DNA from: Absicoccus porci | GTDB taxonomy: Bacteria; Bacillota_I; Bacilli_A; Erysipelotrichales; Erysipelotrichaceae | Direction: 5' to 3' | NCBI RefSeq assembly: GCF_003725415.1 | Contig: NZ_RJQC01000002.1 | Span: 32,681-96,680, forward strand | Length of the DNA: 64,000 nt | Shown here: in pieces, positions 35,960 through 44,026 of the stretch | Numbering within the stretch: position 1 is the first letter of the stretch | Layout: every line of letters starts with the position of its first letter | The notes under the pieces: model-generated | Seen by the model: the letters and a program-made list of their open reading frames with translations, nothing else | What the model was told of the DNA's origin: nothing | Database searches by the model: none | Program-made: the position numbers and the translations under genes

Positions 35960-36847
35960 GTGACATTAAATCAAATATTATATTTTCATCGTGCTGCTAC
36001 ATTGGAACACTTCAATTTGGCTGCTGAAAGTCTACATATTTCGGAACCCTCCCTTTCGCGATCCATTTCTTCCTTGGAACAAGAACTAGGAACATCTTTA
36101 TTTGAAAAGAAGGGTCGAAATGTATCATTGACCAAAGCCGGGCGACTTTTTTTAGAGCAAGCCACCATTATCTTGAATGATATCAGTACCGCTCGTATGC
36201 GGATGCATGAATTTACTGAAAGTGGCGGACATGTCGTCATTGCGTATGTAGCACCACTGGCCCATTGGTTTTTACCTTCTTTAGTCAAACATTTCAAACA
36301 ATCGGTGGATAATCGCAATATCCAATTTAATTTTTATGAAGGATATACCGATGCGAACATCAAAGGACTTCGTGAAAAAAAATATGATTTGGTGTTTGGT
36401 TCCAGTAAAGAAGATCAACCCGATGTCACTTTTATTCCAATCTTGAAACAAGAAATGGTTGTTTTATTGCCAAAAGATCATCCCATGGTCAATGAAAAAT
36501 ATCTTGATCATACGATCTTTTCAAAATATCCCGTCTTGTGCTACGATCCCAAAACGGGTTTAGGAAAAACAACCGTGAATTACTTCAAAGAATATAATGT
36601 CCATCCCAATATTACGAGTACCTTTCCAGATGAAGACAGTTTGGCTGCCTTTGTTGCGGATGGTTTTGGCATTGCCTTGGCCAGTGACTCCAAACCCATC
36701 TATCGGGATGATATCGTAATCAAACGATTGATCCCGGAAGAACAATTTATGCATACGATATATATGGCTTATTTAAAGCACGCGGTGCAAATGCCCGCGG
36801 TACGAAAAATGATCGAGTATGTCAAAACAAATGCAGGAGCAATGTGA
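35960..36847 (+). CDS. LysR-family regulator of the hydroaromatic-acid island
   Basis: 295 residues with a GTG start 7 bases after GGAG. The helix-turn-helix is HFNLAAESLHISEPSLSRSI, followed by the ligand-binding domain (about 92-290). It stands between the divergent aroE-like operon and the flavoenzyme gene, which it probably controls. A hydroaromatic acid or its keto form is the likely effector (inference). A terminator overlaps its stop codon. Confidence 0.9.
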   Translation: MTLNQILYFHRAATLEHFNLAAESLHISEPSLSRSISSLEQELGTSLFEKKGRNVSLTKAGRLFLEQATIILNDISTARMRMHEFTESGGHVVIAYVAPLAHWFLPSLVKHFKQSVDNRNIQFNFYEGYTDANIKGLREKKYDLVFGSSKEDQPDVTFIPILKQEMVVLLPKDHPMVNEKYLDHTIFSKYPVLCYDPKTGLGKTTVNYFKEYNVHPNITSTFPDEDSLAAFVADGFGIALASDSKPIYRDDIVIKRLIPEEQFMHTIYMAYLKHAVQMPAVRKMIEYVKTNAGAM

Positions 36848-36861
36848 GATTGCTCTTTTTT
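36837..36861 (+). terminator. Intrinsic terminator of the LysR gene
   Basis: GAGCAAT (36837-36843) pairs with ATTGCTC (36849-36855) and a T run follows; the stop codon lies in the loop. Confidence 0.85.
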
Positions 36862-36920
36862 AATAGTTTTTTTGTACTAATTTTGAACAAAATAAGAATT
36901 AGACATTCATTCCCCGGTTC

Positions 36921-36958
36921 TTTACACTTGTATATGGTTAATTGTTAGTATTTTAACA
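36921..36958 (+). promoter_or_regulatory. Promoter and dyad of the flavoenzyme gene
   Basis: TTTACA (36921-36926) is followed 18-19 bases later by a TTAGTAT -10 region. TGTTA (36943-36947), six bases, TAACA (36954-36958) overlaps that -10 box, so a bound protein would block polymerase. The dyad has the same arms and spacing as 35835-35850. Confidence 0.6.
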
Positions 36959-36974
36959 AGCAAGGAGAGGAAAA

Positions 36975-38975
36975 ATGAAAAGTAAGTATTCACACATTTT
37001 TTCACCATTTACAGTACAACGCATGACAACAAAAAATCGTATTGTCATGACGCCAATGGGTACAAACTTTGGTGAACATAGTGGCGAAATGAGTTTTTTA
37101 CACATTAATTATTATGAACAACGTGCCAAAGGTGGCGTTGGTTTATTAACTGTTGAAAATGCGAGTGTCTATTCCCCTCAAGGATCCAACGGAACGACAC
37201 AATTACGCATCGATCGTGATGAATTTATCCCTCGTTTATTCAATTTATGCGAGCGTGTTCATAAACATGGAGCATGCATTTCCATCCAATTAAATCATGC
37301 CGGTGCCAGTGCTATGTCATCTAGAACGGGAGAACAACCTGTATCTGCTTCTAATATTCCAAGTAAAGAAGGTGGCGAAATTCCTCGTCCATTGGAAAAA
37401 GATGAAATCTATGTGATCGTCAAAAAATATGGAGAAGCCGCAAAGCGTGCACAAATTGCTGGTTTTGATGCCGTAGAGATCCATGCTGGACACTCTTATT
37501 TATTGAGTCAATTCTTAAGTCCATTGACAAACAAGCGTACCGATGAATTTGGTGGTAGTGCGGAAAATCGAGCTCGATTTACACGTTTAGTCATCGATGA
37601 AGTACGTAAACAAGTAGGTCCTTTCTTCCCAATTTTCGTACGTATCAGTGCCGATGAATTCTTAGATGGTGGAAACACATTGGATGATTGTATCGATTAC
37701 TTACAATATTTCGGTGACAATGTCGATGTGTATGATGTATCGGCCGGCTTAAATGGTTCCATTCAATATCAATTGGATGCCAACTATATGCCTGATGGAT
37801 GGCGTTCGTATATGGCACGTCGTGTCAAGGAAGCCTATGGCAAACCAGTTGTAACCGTTGGAAACATCCGTGATCCTCAAGTTGCTGAAGATATCTTAGC
37901 TCGTGGCGATGCCGACTTAATCGGTATGGGACGTGGTTTGATTGCCGATCCGGACTGGGTCAACAAAGTAGAATTTGGTCATGAAGACGATATTCGCAAA
38001 TGTATTTCTTGTAACGTTGGTTGTGCTGGCCATCGTATTGGTTTGAATCAGCCTATTCGTTGTACCGTCAATCCAGCTGTAAACAGTGGTGCCGATTACT
38101 ATAAACACAAAGTCAATAAACCTTGCAACGTAGTTGTTGTCGGTGGTGGAACCGCTGGTTTAGAAGCGGCTTGTACCGCTGCAGAAGTAGGTTGTACAAC
38201 TTTCTTGATTGAAAAGAGCAATCAATTGGGTGGTCTTGCATCAATCATTTCTAACATTCCAGATAAAACGAGAATGAAAGACTTCCCTAAATATTTAATT
38301 CATCGTGCTTCCAAGCTCCATAATTTATTCATTTTTAAGAATACCGAAGCCAATGTAGATTTGGTTAAGAACTTGAATCCAGATATCATTGTTAATGCAA
38401 CCGGTTCAAGCCCAACTTTACCGCCAATTACAGGTCTTCATGATTTAGTAGACAGAGAAGGTACACGTGTTGCGACTGTATTAAAGATGATCGAACGTAT
38501 GGATACCTATCCAGAAGATATGAAAGGTCAGAAAGTCGCTGTTGTTGGTGGCGGTGCCGTTGGTCTAGATGTCATGGAATACTTCACCGAAAAAGGTGCC
38601 GATGTTACCATGATTGAAATGTTACCAATCATTGGTAATGGTTTAGATCCTGTCACAAAATGTGATACACAAACCAAAATGAAGAAATACAACGTGAAAC
38701 AAATGACGAAGACAGCACTTCAAGAAGTACACAATGATAAATTCGTTGTGAAGAATCCAGAAGGCGAAATTGAAGATGTACCATTTGATTATGGCTTCAT
38801 TTGTTTAGGTATGCGTGCAAGCACTCCAGTTTTAAAAGACTTAGAAGAAGCATATGCCGATACCAATGTGGAAGTTTATAATATTGGTGATAGTAAACGT
38901 GCTCGTCGTATCATTGAAGGTACAACCGAAGGACGTAACGTGATCGAAGTATTAAAACGTCACGATTTCATGTAA
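36975..38975 (+). CDS. NADH:flavin oxidoreductase, Old Yellow Enzyme/2,4-dienoyl-CoA reductase type
   Basis: 666 residues in three parts. Residues 1 to about 345 are an FMN barrel (MTPMGTNF, IQLNHAGA, EIHAGHSYLLSQFLSPLTNKR, GMGRGLIADPDW). Next comes a Cys cluster for [4Fe-4S] (CISCNVGC, then Cys in PIRCTVNP). The C-terminal FAD/NAD part has VVVVGGGTAGLEAA and VAVVGGGAVGLDVMEYF. This is the FadH/BaiCD layout, which reduces C=C bonds next to a carbonyl. In this island 3-dehydroshikimate, a conjugated enone, is the tempting substrate (inference). It is a single gene behind AGGAGAGG. Confidence 0.9.
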   Translation: MKSKYSHIFSPFTVQRMTTKNRIVMTPMGTNFGEHSGEMSFLHINYYEQRAKGGVGLLTVENASVYSPQGSNGTTQLRIDRDEFIPRLFNLCERVHKHGACISIQLNHAGASAMSSRTGEQPVSASNIPSKEGGEIPRPLEKDEIYVIVKKYGEAAKRAQIAGFDAVEIHAGHSYLLSQFLSPLTNKRTDEFGGSAENRARFTRLVIDEVRKQVGPFFPIFVRISADEFLDGGNTLDDCIDYLQYFGDNVDVYDVSAGLNGSIQYQLDANYMPDGWRSYMARRVKEAYGKPVVTVGNIRDPQVAEDILARGDADLIGMGRGLIADPDWVNKVEFGHEDDIRKCISCNVGCAGHRIGLNQPIRCTVNPAVNSGADYYKHKVNKPCNVVVVGGGTAGLEAACTAAEVGCTTFLIEKSNQLGGLASIISNIPDKTRMKDFPKYLIHRASKLHNLFIFKNTEANVDLVKNLNPDIIVNATGSSPTLPPITGLHDLVDREGTRVATVLKMIERMDTYPEDMKGQKVAVVGGGAVGLDVMEYFTEKGADVTMIEMLPIIGNGLDPVTKCDTQTKMKKYNVKQMTKTALQEVHNDKFVVKNPEGEIEDVPFDYGFICLGMRASTPVLKDLEEAYADTNVEVYNIGDSKRARRIIEGTTEGRNVIEVLKRHDFM

Positions 38976-38983
38976 AAAAGAAA

Positions 38984-39018
38984 ATGGATCATATCTTAGA
39001 TATGATCCATCTTTTTTT
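38984..39018. terminator. Bidirectional terminator
   Basis: ATGGATCATATC (38984-38995) pairs with GATATGATCCAT (38999-39010); T residues follow and A residues precede. It ends both the flavoenzyme gene and the convergent dehydrogenase gene. Confidence 0.92.
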
Positions 39019-39892
39019 ATTCCGCAAAGAATTTTTCTTTCACTTCTTTTACTGGCATATCCATACCGGTATACAGCTTGAAGGCGGCTACGCCTTGCCA
39101 TAGTAACATGCCCTTACCACCAACGGTTTGACAACCATGAGCTTTGGCATCTTTTAATAATTTGGTTTCCACTGGATTGTATACTGTATCGGCTACAACC
39201 AAGCCTTCATGGAAGACCGACATATCTTCAACAACAGATTTATCATCCATTGGTTTCATACCAACGATCGTGGCATTGACTAAGATATCACTATCTAAGA
39301 TTTCTTTCTTAAATGCTTCTTTATCTGCCAAATCAATCACATTCACTTTACATGCAGGAACGGCATCCATGATTTTTTTCGCCGTTTCTTCAATACGTGG
39401 GAAGAAAGCATCCTTGATATTGAAGATGGAGATTTCACGTGCGCCATCCAAAGCTAACTGGACTTCAATGGCTGTAGCTGCTCCGCCGCCTCCAACAATG
39501 GTAATTTTCTTATCTTTTACTTCGACACCATGATCACGAAGATTATTATTGAAACCTTCCCCATCGGTAATATGGCCAACTAACTTGCCATCTTCATTGA
39601 CAATCGTATTGACCGCGCCAATGATCTTAGCAGCTGGAGAAAGTTCATCGACATTCTGAGCTGCCGCAATTTTGTCAGGCATCGTGACATTACATCCACG
39701 CATGTGGAAGGTCCGCATGGCTTGTAAGGCTTCCGGTACTTTATCTTCTTTGATATCGAAGGCAACATAGACATAATCCAATCCCAATCGTTCAAAACTG
39801 TAATTATACATAGCCGGTGACCCCGAATGGCCAACCGGCGATCCAATTAACGCTAATAATCCTGTTTTTCCTGAAATTCTGTCTGTTGTCAT
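39017..39892 (-). CDS. Quinate/shikimate dehydrogenase, YdiB-like (second copy)
   Basis: 291 residues, a diverged paralogue of 34936-35811. Substrate residues are kept (HSGSPAMYN, VTMPDK, ITDGEGF). The cofactor loop reads GGGGAATA then FNIKDAFF: the Arg that helps hold the NADP phosphate in AroE-type enzymes is replaced by Ile, suggesting NAD preference. Having two such enzymes allows one for quinate/dehydroquinate and one for shikimate/dehydroshikimate. It is a single gene with its own promoter region, convergent with the flavoenzyme gene. Confidence 0.9.
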   Translation of the reverse strand: MTTDRISGKTGLLALIGSPVGHSGSPAMYNYSFERLGLDYVYVAFDIKEDKVPEALQAMRTFHMRGCNVTMPDKIAAAQNVDELSPAAKIIGAVNTIVNEDGKLVGHITDGEGFNNNLRDHGVEVKDKKITIVGGGGAATAIEVQLALDGAREISIFNIKDAFFPRIEETAKKIMDAVPACKVNVIDLADKEAFKKEILDSDILVNATIVGMKPMDDKSVVEDMSVFHEGLVVADTVYNPVETKLLKDAKAHGCQTVGGKGMLLWQGVAAFKLYTGMDMPVKEVKEKFFAE

Positions 39893-39992
39893 AAACGTCT
39901 CCTTTTATTATGTAGGTACATCATATCAAATAGAGAATTCGATTTCCATTGATTTTGAAAATATTTTCATTTTCACTTTCAATTTTGTTACA

Positions 39993-40397
39993 TTATCGCG
40001 TAGAAAGAGAAGCCAAAAAAGCCAAGTAACATCCAAAATCGCCACAACGCTTCCGGAAATACTTTCCATCTTTTTCGTAGCCAATGCGATCTCGCCATGC
40101 ACAACGGTATCCCATAGAACAAAGATAATTCGCTAATTCATCCAATCCGTAGATAACCGCATTGTGTTTTTTCGTACGTGTATCATTCATGGCATGGTTT
40201 TCTTCTTTCGTTTGTATCGCCCATTTGGTTCGAATATCAATATATTCAATGCTTGCCTCTAATAAAAGGCGATAATATTCTTTAGCGACCAAATCTTCTC
40301 CCATCTCAAAAATCATTTGATCATGGATTTGCGCTGCATCATCAATGCTTAAAGCCTCTGGCTCTCTATCATATGTATGAATTGTAAAAAATTCCAT
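39993..40397 (-). CDS. Hypothetical protein, 134 residues
   Basis: I do not recognise this family. The sequence is soluble and mixed-charge, with an acidic helical N-terminal half (DDAAQIHDQMIFEMGEDL, EYYRLLLEASIEYIDIRTKW) and a Cys/aromatic-rich tail (YLCSMGYRCAWRDR, RCGDFGCY). GGGTGA precedes the ATG at 40397; a GTG at 40406 is an alternative. It lies between the hydroaromatic island and the MetE-like remnant, in the same direction as both. Four Cys in the tail could bind a metal, but this is speculation. Confidence 0.6.
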   Translation of the reverse strand: MEFFTIHTYDREPEALSIDDAAQIHDQMIFEMGEDLVAKEYYRLLLEASIEYIDIRTKWAIQTKEENHAMNDTRTKKHNAVIYGLDELANYLCSMGYRCAWRDRIGYEKDGKYFRKRCGDFGCYLAFLASLSTR

Positions 40398-40439
40398 GTA
40401 AATCACCCATACTTATTATAGTCCTTTTCTTAAATAAAT

Positions 40440-40463
40440 TAAAAAAACCGCTGATATCAGCAG
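40440..40463 (-). terminator. Terminator after the MetE-like remnant
   Basis: A hairpin around GCTGATATCAGC lies next to a T run on the minus strand (A tract 40441-40446). The stem is short. Confidence 0.5.
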
Positions 40464-41577
40464 TCTTTCCAAACTTCTTCGGCAATTTCTTTGATCAATG
40501 CCAATTTCTTCCATTGATCCTCATCCGTAATCTTATTTCCCTCTTCGGTGGAAGAGAAGCCACATTGTGTTGATAAGCACAATTGATCCAATGGTACATA
40601 TGTTGTTGCTTCTTGGATACGTGCCTTCACTGCTTCCGGATCTTCTAATTCTGGGAATTTGGATGTAATCAATCCCAATACCACTCTTTGATTTTGGATA
40701 AATGATAATGGTCGAAAATCACCGGAACGATCGGAATCGTACTCAAGGAAGAAACCATCGACATGACAGTTTTTAAATAGAATATCCGCAACCGGTTCAT
40801 AACCACCACTTGAGAACCAAGTCGAACGGAAATTACCACGACAAATATGCATTGTAATTGTCATATCAGCTGGCTTTGCATCAATGATCTGATTGATCAT
40901 CTTAACATATTTGCGTCCTACTTCATCCACATTGATTCCTTTTTGGGCATAATTTTTACGCTTGGATGCATCACGAATTCACCCCATGACGTATCATCCA
41001 ATTGTAAGTAACGACAACCTAAATCATAAAATGCATGGACGGCTTTAATGTATGCTTTCGCTATATCATCCAATAATAAATCTTCATTATCTTTATAGCG
41101 TGCAATAGGTTGATATGTATCACTGGAACGAACACACGCAATCAAATGCAACATACTTGGTGAAGGAATGGTTTGTTTCAAATCTACATCTCCCGCAATG
41201 GATTTCAAATACGCAAAGTGGGATAAGAAAGGATGATCTGCAGGAAAATCCACTTTATCCGTAAACGTTAAAGTGGCTCCTTTTGGCTTATCTCCCTTGA
41301 ATTCAACCGACCAATTGGTTTGATCTACATGTTGAACGCCATCTAATTCTTCCAAGAAATCCAAATGCCACATTCTCCGGCGAAATTCGCCATCGGTCAC
41401 CGCTTTTAAACCAACAGCCTTTTCTTTTTCAACCAATTCTTTGATGACCTTATCTTCAACCGCTGTTAATTCATCTTTTGAAATTTCTCCATTCGCAAAT
41501 TGTGCGCGCGCTTCTTTTAAGTAGGCTGGGCGCAAAAAACTACCTACGATATCATAACGATATGGTCTTTGACTCAT
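40457..41577 (-). pseudogene. Cobalamin-independent methionine synthase-like (YxjG/YxjH type), frameshifted
   Basis: Two overlapping frames together cover one protein of about 375 residues. The 5' frame (41577-40918) has the N-terminal part (RYDIVGSFLRP, AVTDGEFRRRMWHLDF, LQLDDTSWGEF). The 3' frame (to 40457) continues with VDEVGRKY, MHICRGNFRS, DGFFLEYD and LSTQCGFSS, including zinc-ligand motifs. Adding one base near 40974-40975 restores the reading through CDASKRKNYAQKG, after the Phe of WGEF. The cause may be real inactivation or a sequencing error. The intact enzyme would make methionine with a methyl-folate donor. Confidence 0.85.
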
Positions 41578-41680
41578 ACTTCATTCTCCTTTTCAGTATC
41601 TTTACTTTACCGCAAAAGAAGATATTTGAATAATAGTTAATAATTAGCTCTTCCATAGTTTAAAACTATAACAACACAAA

Positions 41681-41707
41681 AAAGGAAAGAGCTTAACAGC
41701 CCTTTCC
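41681..41707 (-). terminator. Terminator of the dps-ahpC-glutaredoxin operon
   Basis: On the minus strand GGAAAG pairs with CTTTCC around the stop codon of the glutaredoxin-like gene and is followed by a T run (A tract near 41678-41683). Confidence 0.75.
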
Positions 41708-41989
41708 ATCTAAACCACAAGCTTGCCCTTCTGCAACTGGTTCTGCTTTTAAATAGCTTCGCCAATCTTGTAACCAAGTTCCATCATCTAAGATCAATGT
41801 AGGAATACCAATCTGTCCTTTTTTCTTGACCTCTTCATATTGTGGATCTTGATCTCGATGTTTTAGAAACATTTTTAAATTTGCCAGTGAAGCATTGATA
41901 TCAATAAATTCATAATCGATTCCGTGTTTATCACAGAAATTCTTTGCTTCGATGCAATGTGGACAAAGATTTGAACCAATGATTTTCAT
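41693..41989 (-). CDS. Glutaredoxin-like thiol protein
   Basis: 98 residues of thioredoxin fold starting MKIIGSNLCPHC. The CPHC redox motif is at residues 9-12, and the cis-proline region IGIPTLIL is present. The tail has two more Cys (GQACGLDGKGC), which is unusual and could add redox or metal-binding ability. The ATG at 41989 follows GGAGGT. It is the last gene of an oxidative-stress operon and could reduce the peroxiredoxin encoded just before it (inference). Confidence 0.85.
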   Translation of the reverse strand: MKIIGSNLCPHCIEAKNFCDKHGIDYEFIDINASLANLKMFLKHRDQDPQYEEVKKKGQIGIPTLILDDGTWLQDWRSYLKAEPVAEGQACGLDGKGC

Positions 41990-42045
41990 AGGATACCTCC
42001 TGATTTCACTATACCAAATATCCAAACATGGCTCTATTCAAATGC

Positions 42046-42609
42046 TCATAGTTTTCCTACAAGATCAATGCCTGGTCGCAATGTTTTTGATCCTGGTTTC
42101 CAATTCGCTGGACAAACTTCACTGCCATGTTTTCGAACAAACTGACAAGCTTCTACTTTTCTCAAAAGTTCTTCTGCATTACGTCCAACACTTCCAGAAC
42201 TCACTTCATAAGATACAATTTTTCCATCGGGATCAATAATAAATGTGCCTCGTTCAGCGACACCATCTGCTTCGATCAGAACCTGGAATGCTCTAGCAAG
42301 CTGATGGGTCGGATCCCCGATCATTGGATAGGTTACTTTGGCGATAGCTTCTGAATGATCATGCCATGCTTTGTGTACATACTCGGTATCACAAGATATG
42401 GCATAGATCTCACAGCCAATTTCTTTCAATTGTTCATAATGATCTTGTAGATCTTCTAGTTCGGTCGGGCATACGAATGTGAAATCTGCTGGATAAAAGA
42501 AGAATACATTCCATTTTCCTAGAAGCTGTGCTTTCGTGATTTCTTTAAATGTATCATCTACATATGCTTGGACCGAAAAATCGGAAACTTCAGTATTGAT
42601 CATTGACAT
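42046..42609 (-). CDS. ahpC: Peroxiredoxin AhpC
   Basis: Typical 2-Cys peroxiredoxin of 187 residues. The peroxidatic Cys is in FYPADFTFVCPTE (about residue 47), the resolving Cys in EVCPANW near the C-terminus. It detoxifies hydrogen peroxide and organic peroxides. No ahpF lies alongside; the glutaredoxin-like gene next to it is the local electron-donor candidate. It starts one base after the third dps stop, so it belongs to the dps operon. Confidence 0.95.
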   Translation of the reverse strand: MSMINTEVSDFSVQAYVDDTFKEITKAQLLGKWNVFFFYPADFTFVCPTELEDLQDHYEQLKEIGCEIYAISCDTEYVHKAWHDHSEAIAKVTYPMIGDPTHQLARAFQVLIEADGVAERGTFIIDPDGKIVSYEVSSGSVGRNAEELLRKVEACQFVRKHGSEVCPANWKPGSKTLRPGIDLVGKL

Positions 42610-42610
42610 A

Positions 42611-43021
42611 TCATTCCTCCATTAGTGATTGGGAGATCATCCAGATTGATTTACTATACGAAGTAATCAATTCATCCATGGTTGGCGATACCAAAACATC
42701 TCCTTCGGCTTGAATGGCTTTGGCCTGGTTGTACAATTCTGTAAAGTCAGCCTTAAGAGCAACCAGTACATCTTTACCAGAAACATAGCCATGTTCTGCT
42801 TCCTGGATCGTTGACAATTCCAGGAATTCCGAAAGTGTGGAAGCCGGTTCTTGTCCAACCATCAACATCGTTTCAGCAACAGTATCGATCTGTTGGGCGA
42901 TCTGGTCATAATACGATTCCAACTGTGTATGTAAAGTGAAGAAATTCAATCCTTTCACATACCAGTGATAGGCTTGCAACTTATGATAAAAAACTTCTAA
43001 ACTACTTAATAATTGATTCAT
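42611..43021 (-). CDS. dps: Dps-family ferritin, copy 1 (distal)
   Basis: 136 residues. Dps cages oxidise Fe2+ with hydrogen peroxide and store it, protecting DNA. The inter-subunit ferroxidase ligands are visible: His in AYHWYVKG, His in TLHTQLE, and Asp/Glu in QQIDTVAE. It is shorter than most Dps (150-170) and lacks a Lys-rich tail, so DNA binding is doubtful. The C-terminal third (GDVLVSPTMDELITSYSKS) differs from the other two copies. It is the third gene in transcription order, directly before ahpC. Confidence 0.93.
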   Translation of the reverse strand: MNQLLSSLEVFYHKLQAYHWYVKGLNFFTLHTQLESYYDQIAQQIDTVAETMLMVGQEPASTLSEFLELSTIQEAEHGYVSGKDVLVALKADFTELYNQAKAIQAEGDVLVSPTMDELITSYSKSIWMISQSLMEE

Positions 43022-43051
43022 ATTTATCTCCTTTCTGGCTTCTTGCCTCTT

Positions 43052-43462
43052 CTATTCTTCTATCAATGCTTGTGAGATCATCCAGACTGCTTTGCTATAG
43101 GATGCAATCAATTCATCCATGACTGGTGATACCGCCACATTTCCTTCGGCTTGAATGGCTTTGGCCTGGTTGTACAATTCTGTAAAGTCAGCCTTAAGAG
43201 CAACCAGTACATCTTTACCAGAAACATAGCCATGTTCTGCTTCCTGGATCGTTGACAATTCCAGGAATTCCGAAAGTGTGGAAGCCGGTTCTTGTCCAAC
43301 CATCAACATCGTTTCAGCAACAGTATCGATCTGTTGGGCGATCTGGTCATAATACGATTCCAACTGTGTATGTAAAGTGAAGAAATTCAATCCTTTCACA
43401 TACCAGTGATAGGCTTGCAACTTATGATAAAAAACTTCTAAACTACTTAATAATTGATTCAT
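43052..43462 (-). CDS. dps: Dps-family ferritin, copy 2 (middle, hybrid)
   Basis: 136 residues with the same ferroxidase ligands as its neighbours. Residues 1 to about 105 equal copy 1 (PASTLSEFLELSTIQEAEH). The tail NVAVSPVMDELIASYSKAVW equals copy 3. The switch lies within the stretch identical in all copies, about 43150-43245. The three proteins can probably co-assemble into mixed 12-mers. Confidence 0.93.
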   Translation of the reverse strand: MNQLLSSLEVFYHKLQAYHWYVKGLNFFTLHTQLESYYDQIAQQIDTVAETMLMVGQEPASTLSEFLELSTIQEAEHGYVSGKDVLVALKADFTELYNQAKAIQAEGNVAVSPVMDELIASYSKAVWMISQALIEE

Positions 43463-43492
43463 ATTTATCTCCTTTCTGGCTTCTTGCCTCTT

Positions 43493-43903
43493 CTATTCTT
43501 CTATCAATGCTTGTGAGATCATCCAGACTGCTTTGCTATAGGATGCAATCAATTCATCCATGACTGGTGATACCGCCACATTTCCTTCGGCTTGAATGGC
43601 TTTGGCCTGGTTGTACAATTCTGTAAAGTCAGCCTTAAGAGCAACCAGTACATCTTTACCAGAAACATAGCCATGTTCTGCTTCTTTGATCGTTGATAAT
43701 TCCAGGAATTCCGAAAGTGTGGAAATCGGTTCTTGTCCAACCATCAACATCGTTTCAGCAACAGTATCGATCTGTTGGGCAATCTGGTCATAATACGATT
43801 CCAACTGTGTATGTAAAGTGAAGAAATTCAATCCTTTCACATACCAGTGATAGGCTTGCAACTTATGATAAAAAACTTCTAAACTACTTAATAATTGATT
43901 CAT
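43493..43903 (-). CDS. dps: Dps-family ferritin, copy 3 (promoter-proximal)
   Basis: 136 residues, first in the operon. It differs from copies 1 and 2 by PISTLSEFLELSTIKEAEH in the middle, and from copy 1 also in the C-terminal third. The ferroxidase His, His, Asp and Glu are kept. GGAG lies 6 bases before the ATG. Its upstream region is shared with the divergent AraC gene and holds a PerR-like sequence. Confidence 0.93.
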   Translation of the reverse strand: MNQLLSSLEVFYHKLQAYHWYVKGLNFFTLHTQLESYYDQIAQQIDTVAETMLMVGQEPISTLSEFLELSTIKEAEHGYVSGKDVLVALKADFTELYNQAKAIQAEGNVAVSPVMDELIASYSKAVWMISQALIEE

Positions 43904-44026
43904 ATTTATCTCCTTTCAGGTTTCTCACCTTCTTTGTATTTATATAATATTCTTTAAATTCCATATTTTATAGTAATATTATCTTTATTTTTTGCATTAT
44001 TTTACATTTTATGGCAATATATATAC
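43904..44026. promoter_or_regulatory. Divergent dps/araC control region with PerR-like site
   Basis: Very AT-rich. TTATAGTAATATTAT (43968-43982) matches the PerR/Fur-type consensus TTATAAT-N-ATTATAA at 10 of 14 fixed positions. A peroxide-responsive site would suit dps and ahpC, but in such AT-rich DNA a match of this level can be chance. Confidence 0.35.

Larger units (their letters stand above)
42611..43920 (-). repeat. Tandem triplication, 441-bp period, containing three dps genes
   Basis: Gene starts lie at 43021, 43462 and 43903, exactly 441 bases apart, and the spacers (ATTTATCTCCTTTCTGGC and on) are repeated too. The middle copy matches copy 1 in its 5' two thirds and copy 3 in its 3' third, so it is a hybrid made by unequal crossing-over or gene conversion. 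Confidence 0.95.
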
